From assembly GCA_001650955.1 (NCBI GenBank), contig LXYP01000008.1, positions 51,207-115,206 of the forward strand: 64,000 nt of DNA, in the 5' to 3' direction. Every line of letters begins with the position of its first letter. The first letter of the stretch is position 1. The DNA comes from Sphingomonadales bacterium EhC05. Its GTDB lineage: Bacteria > Pseudomonadota > Alphaproteobacteria > Sphingomonadales > Sphingomonadaceae. The notes below the pieces were generated by a model. It was not told the DNA's origin. It was given only the letters and a program-made list of their open reading frames with translations, and made no database searches. Positions 46,628 to 54,763 of this stretch are shown here, piece by piece. Made by a program: the position numbers and the translations under genes.

Positions 46628-46834
46628 AAAATTCAAGCCTCTGAAATATATTGAATTCCTTGTGAACTGTTCCAAAAAGTGACATTTGTCACCAAATCTC
46701 CCACATGATGGCGATAAACTGCTATCCCGACTCGAATCAACGGCTTATGTCTTGATTTGAGGGGTTATTCGGGTCGCAGCATTACAGCTATTCCAGCTTA
46801 GGTGGACTGGCTGGGATTTTAATGGGAGAGTCTT
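46628..46834 (+). other. Intergenic region upstream of the CHAT-TPS locus
   Basis: This 207-base region, the second largest gap in the window, must contain the promoter of the CHAT operon. I see the CRP/FNR-like palindrome at 46679-46692 and the GGGAGAG ribosome-binding site at 46824-46830, but no convincing -35/-10 pair, hairpin or small ORF. Confidence 0.5.
46679..46692. promoter_or_regulatory. CRP/FNR-type palindromic operator upstream of the CHAT-TPS locus
   Basis: GTGACATTTGTCAC is a perfect palindrome of GTGA-N6-TCAC form, the core of the CRP consensus TGTGA-N6-TCACA and close to FNR-type sites. It lies 142 bases before the GTG start of the CHAT gene and 51 bases after the nitroreductase stop. 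No clear -10/-35 pair could be placed relative to it. Confidence 0.6.
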
Positions 46835-49800
46835 GTGCGTCGATCCAGATGCCGTCTATCGGTATTGGCATTCATTTTGGCCGGTATTCCATCCGCTGGC
46901 TTTGCCCAAGGCAAACCGGTTTCCCTGCAAGATAGTTTTTCAATTGGTGATGACGATGGCATTTTGTGCCAGGTGCAGGATCGCAGTATCGAAAGCCGGG
47001 CCAAGTCGAGCATGTTTGATCGCAGCTGGGCGATCGTTTGCCGGGATTCGGCGAGACCCGTGGGCTATGTTTATTCGTCACGCTCCACCCAGGACAGCTT
47101 GCGGGAACGTATCCAGAATCAGCGAAGCGAAGCGATCAGCTGCCCGGACATATCTTCGCCGTCCGGATTGACCGAATTTCGTCATAGCCAGTGCAGCTAT
47201 GCCTCCGAACCGGTCGCTTATTCGGTATATCAGGGGCGCCAGAATGGCACATCCTATGTCGCGGAGGGATTGTCCGCTTATGATAGCGCGACGCTGATCG
47301 CGCTCAAGTCGGTCATCAACGACAATATTGCCAAAGGTCGGATTGATGTCGCGACAACATCGATCGAAGACCCTTTCGCATTTGCACGCGTTCAGGCGGC
47401 GACACTCAAACCGGGTCAAGCGCTCGCGGAAGGCTATCGCCGCAATCTGAGCGGAGACTTTGCCGCAGCAGCTGCTTTTTTTGAAACGCTCCAGCAGCGC
47501 ACCTCCGGTATGCAAGGTGAGAATATCAATCCCGAAGAATATCTGATCAACCGGGCATTGCAAAAATCCAATATGGGAGAATTTGCCGAGGCAGACGAAC
47601 TGTTTCTGGAAGCCGAAAATCTGAAAACCGGTAATCCGCTGACCGAGCGCCTCCAGCGCAATTTTGAGACGATCCATCTGCTCAATCAACGGCGATATGA
47701 TCAAGCCATTGTTCGAATCAACGTCCCGATCAAAGTGCCTGCGCTCGATCAGGATGCGCTGACAGAGAATCTCGAAATTACCGCTCAGGTTTCCAATCGG
47801 CTCAACGGCAGTTTGGAATCACGCAGTCTTTTGGGCTTTGTCGATGATCTGAAACTGACCGACGAGGAGCGTTCCGAGATTATCGATGCGCAAGCCTTGC
47901 AATTGCTCGGCACCGCCCAGCGTATAAATGGTGATCGGGTCGCCGCCCGAAAATCACTGGTCACCGCCTATAATCAGGCCATCGCCGTACGCGACGGCCG
48001 CGTCACATCGATTACGCGTTTGCGCGCGCAAACGCTGGCTGAGCTGGCGCTCATCTCGGAAGCAGAAGGCGAGTTGGATGAGGCGGAACAATTGCTGCGC
48101 GATGGCCTGGAACTTATCGCCCTGCAATATCCACAAACCCGGGCCGTGAACGGAGCGAAAGCGCGGCTGGCGGGATTCTTGCTCAGACGGAACGAAAAGG
48201 CGGAAGCTCTGGAGCTTTTTGGCGAGGTCATCGATAGCTCCCTGGGGAAGCGAAGCGCGACATCGGGAATGGCCAATCAATTGGCACCCTATTTTGAGTT
48301 ACTCGCCAATGATCAGGCATCGGTAGGCCAGTTTTTCAAAGCATCGCAAATCTTGATCCGGCCAGGTGTCGCAGAGACGCAGGCGGTTCTGTCGCGGGAA
48401 TTGAGCGCCGGTTCCGATGATGCTGCACGATTGTTCAGGCAGTCGATCAATCTGGACCGCAATATCGCACGCCAACGGATACGCTTCTCCGCTTTAGGGA
48501 AACTCGAACAATCCACGTCGGTTCAAAATCAGCGCGACGACTTGGCAACCGCGATCGAGGAATTGGAGCGGAGCCAGCAACTTACTCAGGTTCGACTTTC
48601 CGAATTCTCCCAATATCGCGCCATTTCCGACAATTTCATCAGCTTGGCAGACCTTCAAGCCAAGTTGAAACCAACGGAATCCTATGCGCGTATGTCGATC
48701 GTCGGCGGCGAGATTTTCATGATCTACGCGGATCAGAATGATGCCCTCACTTTCCCGGTGAATATCAATGAAGATACGCTGGACCGGCAAGTTGACCTGA
48801 TCCGTTCGACCATCTCAACTTTTGAAAATGGTCAATATATAACCTATCCCTTTGATATCGAAGCTGCCCGCGCCTTATACCTCTCCTTGTTCGGTCCGGT
48901 GGCTTCCCGGCTCACAAGCAAGACACACTTGATATTCGAACCAGATGGCGGAATGTTGCGTCTGCCGATAAATCTTCTGGTTGAGGATGATCAGTCGGTG
49001 GCTGAATATCTGGAACGGATCGAACAACCCGATGGCGATGCGTTCGATTTTGTCGGCGTCAACTGGCTTGGTAAAAGTCTGGACGTGAGCACGGCTGTTT
49101 CTGCGCGCGCCTTTGTCGATGCGCGGGACACGCCAGCCTCCAATGCAACCAAGCAATATCTCGGCATGGGCCAGAATAATCCGGCTTTTGCCAACGCCAG
49201 TATCTCGGAAATCCGAGGCAGCGGCGAAGGACTGGAAGAAAGTTGCCAATGGTCATTGAGCGAGTGGAACAATCCAATCGCTGATGATGAACTTCTGCTG
49301 GCGCAATCAATCATTGGAGACAGTAAGACCCAGATATTGACCGGTCAGGCATTTTCCGATGATCAGATCATGTCGAAAAATGATATCGGCGAATATCGCA
49401 TATTGCATTTTGCCACCCATGGTCTTGTCACAGCACCGAAACCATCTTGCCCCGCCAAACCGGCCCTGCTGACATCTTTTGGCACGAAAAATTCTGACGG
49501 CCTGCTCTCTTTTGACGAAATATTCGACCTGAAACTTGATGCAGATATCATCATCTTGTCGGCTTGTGATACTGCCGGCAAGGCCGGGATTGAAGCAACT
49601 CGACAGGCCGGTGTTAGCAGTGGTGGTGGAACCGCTCTGGATGGGCTTGTGCGCTCTTTTGTTGCTGCCGGAGGCCGTTCGGTCCTCGCCAGCCACTGGC
49701 CCGCGCCGGATGATTTCCGTGCGACCGAAAAACTTATCGGCGGTCTGTTTTCCGGCGGACGGAACCTCTCCATCGGTCAATCTCTGAGAAATTCTCAGAT

Positions 49801-49951
49801 AGAGTTGATGGACGACCCCCTCACCTCTCATCCCTTCTATTGGTCTGGATTTGCGATTATTGGCGACGGAGCGAGAGAGCTTTTGCCCGATAATGATCAA
49901 GCCAATGTTGCCGCTGCAAATATCGCGACAACCGAAACAGTGCTCAAATAA
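46835..49951 (+). CDS. Exported TPR-repeat protein with C-terminal CHAT caspase-like protease domain
   Basis: A 1038-residue protein starting with GTG at 46835, with GGGAGAG four bases upstream. A signal peptide (MRRSRCRLSVLAFILAGIPS, cleavage near GFA-QG) sends it to the periplasm. The middle (about 190-480) is helical and TPR-like (for example EAEGELDEAEQLLRDGLELI), followed by a coiled-coil stretch near 565-600. The CHAT domain occupies about 690-1015, with the His motif HFATHG (catalytic H862) and Cys motif LSACDT (C911), then GGRSVLASHWPAPDD. CHAT peptidases are clan CD, separase/caspase-like. Its stop overlaps the cyclase start by one base. The substrate is unknown; the TpsA adhesin downstream is the obvious candidate. 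Confidence 0.92.
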   Translation: MRRSRCRLSVLAFILAGIPSAGFAQGKPVSLQDSFSIGDDDGILCQVQDRSIESRAKSSMFDRSWAIVCRDSARPVGYVYSSRSTQDSLRERIQNQRSEAISCPDISSPSGLTEFRHSQCSYASEPVAYSVYQGRQNGTSYVAEGLSAYDSATLIALKSVINDNIAKGRIDVATTSIEDPFAFARVQAATLKPGQALAEGYRRNLSGDFAAAAAFFETLQQRTSGMQGENINPEEYLINRALQKSNMGEFAEADELFLEAENLKTGNPLTERLQRNFETIHLLNQRRYDQAIVRINVPIKVPALDQDALTENLEITAQVSNRLNGSLESRSLLGFVDDLKLTDEERSEIIDAQALQLLGTAQRINGDRVAARKSLVTAYNQAIAVRDGRVTSITRLRAQTLAELALISEAEGELDEAEQLLRDGLELIALQYPQTRAVNGAKARLAGFLLRRNEKAEALELFGEVIDSSLGKRSATSGMANQLAPYFELLANDQASVGQFFKASQILIRPGVAETQAVLSRELSAGSDDAARLFRQSINLDRNIARQRIRFSALGKLEQSTSVQNQRDDLATAIEELERSQQLTQVRLSEFSQYRAISDNFISLADLQAKLKPTESYARMSIVGGEIFMIYADQNDALTFPVNINEDTLDRQVDLIRSTISTFENGQYITYPFDIEAARALYLSLFGPVASRLTSKTHLIFEPDGGMLRLPINLLVEDDQSVAEYLERIEQPDGDAFDFVGVNWLGKSLDVSTAVSARAFVDARDTPASNATKQYLGMGQNNPAFANASISEIRGSGEGLEESCQWSLSEWNNPIADDELLLAQSIIGDSKTQILTGQAFSDDQIMSKNDIGEYRILHFATHGLVTAPKPSCPAKPALLTSFGTKNSDGLLSFDEIFDLKLDADIIILSACDTAGKAGIEATRQAGVSSGGGTALDGLVRSFVAAGGRSVLASHWPAPDDFRATEKLIGGLFSGGRNLSIGQSLRNSQIELMDDPLTSHPFYWSGFAIIGDGARELLPDNDQANVAAANIATTETVLK

Positions 49952-52002
49952 TGGATCAGGGGGCCCAATCATCTCTTCCGCCAAAAGGTAGCCGTGATGT
50001 GAAGGAGGACGCTCGCGGTGTCCTCCAGTCTATTCGCAGGTTGTTCAATCAGCTTGGCCCAATCCGGATGGGCTCAACGGTTCTGTTTCTGATTATCGCG
50101 ATCTTTGTCGCGCGATTTAGCTGGGATACCCCGCTAATCCAGGAAGCAGAACGCGCACTCTACGATTTGCGGGCTTCGGTATTTGCACCAGCCGTGGAAA
50201 CCGAAGATCGCATCGTCATGATCGTTTATGATGAGGAAACGCTGAAGCTTACCGGACAGCGGTCGCCTGTGGACCGCACGATATTGGCGCAAGCTCTCGA
50301 ATCTATTGATAGTGCGAAACCCAAAGCCATCGGGATAGATATTCTGTTCACGATGCCGCAAGATGATGATGAGCTCCTGCTCTCAACCTTCGAGAAAATG
50401 GAGACACCGACTTATCTGGCTTATGCCGACCCAGAGGAAACACCCGAAATTGGCTTTGCTGAGTTTACGTTTCTCGAGCAGTTTCACGAAAAGGCAAAAA
50501 CGGAAACGGTGAAACCCACTGATATTCAATTGAATATCGACAGCGACGGCGTCCAACGCCGCTGGACGCCTCATCCAGAAGGATTGCCTCCGTTTCTGGC
50601 CCTTGCGATGACCGGCCCCAACCCAAAATTTGCAGCCAATGATGGGGCGATCCGTTACTTGGTGCCACAGACATTGGAATTGCCGGTGTTTGACAAGTTC
50701 CCGATCGAAGGATTTGCTGATCCCGCGACAAAGGATTTCCTGCTGTCGTTCATCCAGGACAAATATGTTCTGATTGGCGGAGACTTTATTGACCGTGACC
50801 GGTTCGACACGCCGCTCGGTTCATTGCGAGATGAAACCAGCGACGGCAATCTGATCGGACTGGAAGTGCATGCGCACATGCTCGCGCAGTTGCTAAATGA
50901 CGATATGCCCGAGCAGGTCCCGCTATGGACCCTCTGGGCCGCAGCGATCGTGGTCGCCATTTGCGGTGGTCTATCTGCAATGATTGTCGGCAATGCGGCC
51001 AAGGTTGGGGTGATACTTCTTGGGCAGTTCGGCTTTTTCCTGATCTTTCCCTTTGTTCTGCAGAATATGGGGATCGACACGCTTTCGCTCCCTGCCTTTG
51101 GTTGGGGCCTGGGTTGGTTATTGGGCTATGCATCAGTGGGTTCGGCCACGCGGACGCTAAACTCCAAACAGCGCGCTTTCGCACAAAGCGCGCTGGGCAA
51201 ATATCTGCCCAAATCCATCGCCAGTGAAATTTTGCGCGACCCGGAAAAACTCGCCTTGCATGGTGAGAAACGCAAAATATTTGCGGTTTTCACGGATCTG
51301 GAGGGATTCACCAAACTGACCCATGCGATCGAACCGGAAATGGTCGCAACCTTGCTCAACGACTATCTGGATCGATTGAGCGAAGTCGCGCTGGAATATG
51401 GCGGTACAATCGACAAATTTGTTGGCGATGCACTGGTTTCATTCTGGGGCGCGCCGATCGCTTATCCGGATGATGGAGAGCGCGCAGCACGGGCCGCTTA
51501 TGCACTCTATCTGGCCGGCGAAGAGTTTCGCAAAAATGTTCCCGAAGGGGTTCCACCAATTGGTCGGACGCGGGTAGGCCTGCATTATGGAGATGCCATT
51601 GTCGGAAATTTCGGTGGCGAAGGTCGAATACAATATACGGCCCTTGGTGATGCCATGAACACTGCAGCCAGGCTCGAGGCGGCCAATAAAACTCTCGAAA
51701 CCAAGGTTTTAATCAGCCGTGAAGCCATGGAACGTTCAGGATTGGACTGGTATCGTCCGATGGGTCGAATTACCCTCCGCGGGCGCGCCACTCCGGTAGA
51801 AGTTTTCGAACCGGTCCCCGATTGGGAAGACAGAGATCGCGCAGCAGTGATGGCCGTCATAGCTGCGCATGAAAAAGGTGATAAAAGTTCCATTCAGGAC
51901 CTAAGCACCATGATTCAGCAATATGGCGACGATTTGGGGCTCGCCAATTTGCTGAAACGACTTGAAAAAACAGAAACAGGAGAAAGCTATGCTCTCGGAT
52001 AG
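49951..52002 (+). CDS. CHASE2-domain class III adenylate cyclase
   Basis: A 683-residue membrane sensor-cyclase. An N-terminal helix (about 32-50), a periplasmic CHASE2 domain (about 60-325, with RIVMIVYDEETLKLTGQRSP and AIGIDILF), and three helices (about 328-400) lead to a cytoplasmic cyclase domain (about 440-615). Metal aspartates are D449 (FTDLEGFT) and D493 (DKFVGDALVSFWGAP); K489 and T563 are the adenine-specifying pair of class IIIb, and N570 and R574 (GDAMNTAARLE) the transition-state residues. This predicts cAMP rather than cGMP production. Translation is coupled to the CHAT gene (TAATG), and its 3' end overlaps the FecR-like gene by 14 bases. Confidence 0.93.
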   Translation: MDQGAQSSLPPKGSRDVKEDARGVLQSIRRLFNQLGPIRMGSTVLFLIIAIFVARFSWDTPLIQEAERALYDLRASVFAPAVETEDRIVMIVYDEETLKLTGQRSPVDRTILAQALESIDSAKPKAIGIDILFTMPQDDDELLLSTFEKMETPTYLAYADPEETPEIGFAEFTFLEQFHEKAKTETVKPTDIQLNIDSDGVQRRWTPHPEGLPPFLALAMTGPNPKFAANDGAIRYLVPQTLELPVFDKFPIEGFADPATKDFLLSFIQDKYVLIGGDFIDRDRFDTPLGSLRDETSDGNLIGLEVHAHMLAQLLNDDMPEQVPLWTLWAAAIVVAICGGLSAMIVGNAAKVGVILLGQFGFFLIFPFVLQNMGIDTLSLPAFGWGLGWLLGYASVGSATRTLNSKQRAFAQSALGKYLPKSIASEILRDPEKLALHGEKRKIFAVFTDLEGFTKLTHAIEPEMVATLLNDYLDRLSEVALEYGGTIDKFVGDALVSFWGAPIAYPDDGERAARAAYALYLAGEEFRKNVPEGVPPIGRTRVGLHYGDAIVGNFGGEGRIQYTALGDAMNTAARLEAANKTLETKVLISREAMERSGLDWYRPMGRITLRGRATPVEVFEPVPDWEDRDRAAVMAVIAAHEKGDKSSIQDLSTMIQQYGDDLGLANLLKRLEKTETGESYALG

Positions 52003-52792
52003 ACACACACGGGCGAATTCAGCCTTAGAACCACATTTTTTTGGTAAATGCGCATTGGGACTTTGCCTCGCCTTGGGGATCAGCGGGACAGCCTTTGCTC
52101 AAAGCATGGTCGTGCGGTCCGTCGGGCCGTCGGCTAGCGACTTTCCAGCCGGTAAAAAACTGGCTGCAGACAGCAAAGTTACGCTAAAAAGCCAGGATCA
52201 GATCACAATCGTCAGTAAAACAGGCACGCGCGTACTCAAAGGACCGGGGACTTTTACACTTAACCGGCGCAATCTTGCGAGCTCGACCACTTCAACGCGC
52301 CTTGCCAGTTTCATTAACAATCGCGGACGGACGCGGGGAAGAACCGGAGCGGTGCGCGGAGCTGGCACTGAAGCCGCCGTTGTCGCGCCGCGCAGCCCGA
52401 ATCTATGGTTTTTGGACGTCACCAAAGGTGGCAAATTTTGTGTCGCCAATCCTAACGCACTCGTGCTCTGGCGGCCAGATTATACCGGATCGGCTTCGGC
52501 AAGCATCGTCGAACCGATAAACGGTGGAATCACGCAAGTCGAATGGCGCAAAGGCAGCCCGCTCAAGGCCTGGCCCAAAACAGCAGCGCCGGTATCCAAT
52601 GGCGCCAGCTATCAGCTGATCGGATCCAACGTTCCGAAATCGGTTGCTGTCAGCTTTGTGGTGCTCGAGACTCAGCCACAGGACCTGGACGAAGCGGCAG
52701 CGGCATTGATTGAAAATGGCTGTCAGAGTCAGCTGGATTTGCTGGTCGATATGATCGGAACAGGACCATCGACCGATTCAGACGAGGGCTAA
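51989..52792 (+). CDS. Small exported FecR-like protein
   Basis: A 267-residue protein. The ATG at 51989 has AGGAG six bases upstream and overlaps the cyclase gene by 14 bases; a longer frame from 51962 lacks such a site. A signal peptide with an extended N-region ends near TAFA-QS (residue 37). The core MVVRSVGPSASDFPAGKKLA with VTLKSQDQITIVSKTGTRVL and KGPGTF resembles FecR-type beta-strand domains that read out stress or glue surface complexes. C151 and C245 could pair. The GRTRGRTG segment is basic and flexible. No characterised homologue is known to me, so FecR-like is tentative; position between the cyclase and tpsB suggests a periplasmic adaptor. Confidence 0.68.
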   Translation: MLSDRHTRANSALEPHFFGKCALGLCLALGISGTAFAQSMVVRSVGPSASDFPAGKKLAADSKVTLKSQDQITIVSKTGTRVLKGPGTFTLNRRNLASSTTSTRLASFINNRGRTRGRTGAVRGAGTEAAVVAPRSPNLWFLDVTKGGKFCVANPNALVLWRPDYTGSASASIVEPINGGITQVEWRKGSPLKAWPKTAAPVSNGASYQLIGSNVPKSVAVSFVVLETQPQDLDEAAAALIENGCQSQLDLLVDMIGTGPSTDSDEG

Positions 52793-52805
52793 GAATATCA
52801 TTAGG

Positions 52806-52839
52806 TTTTGCGGAGCGGATTGAGGGCCGAGCCGCAAAA
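52806..52839 (+). repeat. Inverted repeat 1 in the leader of tpsB
   Basis: TTTTGCGG and CCGCAAAA form a perfect 8-bp stem across an 18-base loop, 14 bases after the FecR-like stop codon. There is no U-tract, so simple termination is unlikely. It lies just before a second inverted repeat in the same 109-base gap. Confidence 0.55.
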
Positions 52840-52850
52840 TCACGAAACAG

Positions 52851-52883
52851 GATTTCCCCAATTTGGGTCGCGCGGGGGAAATC
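52851..52883 (+). repeat. Inverted repeat 2 in the leader of tpsB
   Basis: GATTTCCCC and GGGGAAATC form a perfect 9-bp stem across a 15-base loop, ending 18 bases before the tpsB ATG and 9 bases before its GGGGG ribosome-binding site (52892-52896). The CCCC arm could alternatively pair with that GGGGG, which would hide the site. It may therefore adjust TpsB translation or mRNA stability relative to the upstream genes. Confidence 0.5.
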
Positions 52884-52901
52884 TTCATAACGGGGGTTTT
52901 T

Positions 52902-54704
52902 ATGTCGCGAGCGCGCGCAACGTTCAAAATTATACTAACGGCCGCAACATTGGTCACGGGAGCGCTAAGCCTTCCCGCCTGGGGACAGAATTCTCCAGCG
53001 GCACCAACACGCGAGGAGATTCAGCGCGGCATGGTTGATCAAGCGCTGCGCGGTCAAGCCCAGGCGCTGACCGTAGATGGTGATATTGAACGATCTGCCT
53101 GCCCGCTGGCCGGACCAGAATTCGCGGACATCCGGTTCACCTTGCGAGCGGTTGATTTCACGGGTCTCATCTCGGTCGACGCCGCATCGTTGGAATCTTC
53201 CTATGCGCCCTATTTGGGACAAGAAATACCGGTCTCAATTGTCTGTGAGATTCGTGACCGAGCCGCCACCTATTTGCGGAGCGAAGGCTATCTCGCGGCG
53301 GTCCAGGTCCCTCCGCAAACCATCGCCGATGGCAATGTCAAATTTGATGTTTTGATGGCCCGGATGACTTCGGTTCAGGTGCGCGGCGATGCCGGACCTT
53401 CAGAAGCTCTGCTACAAAAATATATTGAAAAACTGACGTCGCAACCGGTGTTCAACATCGAAACTGCAGATCGGTATCTGTTGCTGGCACGTGACATTCC
53501 CGGTCTCGATGTCCGCCTGTCTTTGCGACCCGTCTCTGCGGAGTCGGGAGGGCGACCCGGTGATGTTGTTGGCGAGTTTAATGTCACGCGAACGCCGATT
53601 TATGCGGATGCCAATATCCAGAATTTTGGTTCAAAGGAAGTCGGTCGTTTCGGCGGCCTGGCCCGGGTGCGCCTAAACGGTCTAACCGGCCTCGGCGATG
53701 AAACGGTGGTCAGCGCATATACGACGGCGGATTTCTCAGAACAGCATGTCCTGCAGCTGGGGCACGAATTTCGCGTCGGCGGCGAGGGCCTGAAACTTGG
53801 TGGCAATTTTACTTATGCCTGGACCAAACCGAGCTTGCCGGGTGGCTTCCGCGTGGAATCAGAAACATTGGTCGCCGGCGCCTATGCCACATATCCGTTC
53901 ATTCGTAAGCAGGCACGCAACCTGTTTGGCACGATTGGCCTCGACTATATCGATCAACGTACCGACACATTGGGCATCCGCACCAATGAAGACAGATTGA
54001 GCGTCGCTTATGCGCGACTCGATTTCAGTCAAACCGAGCCGGACAGTATTTCCGGGCGCGGCGGCTATTCTGCATTTGAACCCAGATGGGGACTCAATGG
54101 CTCGCTCGAAGTCCGCCAAGGCATGGATATTTTTGGCGCAAGCCAGGGCTGCGGACCGGGTTTCGTCAACTGTATCGGCCAGACGATATTTCCAACCCGG
54201 GCTGATGGTGACTCCACTGCCTTTGTCGTCAGGGGGCGGGCACAGATTGATTTTCGCCCGACCCCGCTCTTGGCATTGACGCTCAAGCCGCGTCTCCAAT
54301 ATTCACCGGATGCCTTATTCTCCTATGAAGAAATTTCCGGCGGCAACTACACAACCGGTCGCGGTTTTGATCCTGGCACGATTATCGGCGACAGCGGCTA
54401 TGGCCTGCAGACCGAGATCAGCTATGGGTCACTGGTGCCAGACTCGCCCGATGGATATGCGTTGCAGCCCTATATATTCTTTGATCTGATGGGAGTTTAC
54501 AATCACCAGAAGATCGCGGCGCTGCAGCCGAAACTGACCAAACTCTATTCCGCTGGTGGCGGAATTCGGGCGACGATCGGACGTCAGGCGAGCCTCGACT
54601 TTGCCGCGGTCGTCCCGCTCAAAAGAGCCATTTTCCAGACTCGTCGAGATGACGCGCGAATATTGCTGACGCTCACCGTGCAACTCGCACCATGGCGCCA
54701 GTAG
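52902..54704 (+). CDS. TpsB outer-membrane transporter of a two-partner secretion system (ShlB/FhaC/HecB family)
   Basis: A 600-residue Omp85-superfamily transporter. A signal peptide ends near PAWGQ (about residue 32). The periplasmic part (about 60-200) carries two POTRA-like domains: FTLRAVDFTGLISVDAASLE and YLRSEGYLAAVQVPPQTIAD, then TSVQVRGDAGPSEALLQKYI. From about 215 a 16-strand barrel begins (ADANIQNFGSKEVGRFGGLA), with the Gly-rich YTTGRGFDPGTIIGD lid-loop-like segment (VRGF/Y equivalent) and a final LLTLTVQLAPW strand. The ATG at 52902 is chosen for its GGGGG site; TTG at 52863 would precede the signal peptide. It is 59 bases upstream of its predicted substrate. Confidence 0.92.
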   Translation: MSRARATFKIILTAATLVTGALSLPAWGQNSPAAPTREEIQRGMVDQALRGQAQALTVDGDIERSACPLAGPEFADIRFTLRAVDFTGLISVDAASLESSYAPYLGQEIPVSIVCEIRDRAATYLRSEGYLAAVQVPPQTIADGNVKFDVLMARMTSVQVRGDAGPSEALLQKYIEKLTSQPVFNIETADRYLLLARDIPGLDVRLSLRPVSAESGGRPGDVVGEFNVTRTPIYADANIQNFGSKEVGRFGGLARVRLNGLTGLGDETVVSAYTTADFSEQHVLQLGHEFRVGGEGLKLGGNFTYAWTKPSLPGGFRVESETLVAGAYATYPFIRKQARNLFGTIGLDYIDQRTDTLGIRTNEDRLSVAYARLDFSQTEPDSISGRGGYSAFEPRWGLNGSLEVRQGMDIFGASQGCGPGFVNCIGQTIFPTRADGDSTAFVVRGRAQIDFRPTPLLALTLKPRLQYSPDALFSYEEISGGNYTTGRGFDPGTIIGDSGYGLQTEISYGSLVPDSPDGYALQPYIFFDLMGVYNHQKIAALQPKLTKLYSAGGGIRATIGRQASLDFAAVVPLKRAIFQTRRDDARILLTLTVQLAPWRQ

Positions 54705-54763
54705 AACAGACTAGATTGGACAAGAGGATCAAACGCGGACGCAATTAAAGCAGGGATAGCTTG

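Noticed and set aside
54705..54763. Search for a promoter or hairpin between tpsB and tpsA
   Set aside because: Only 59 bases with a normal AGGGA ribosome-binding site; no inverted repeat or promoter boxes seen, so co-transcription is assumed.
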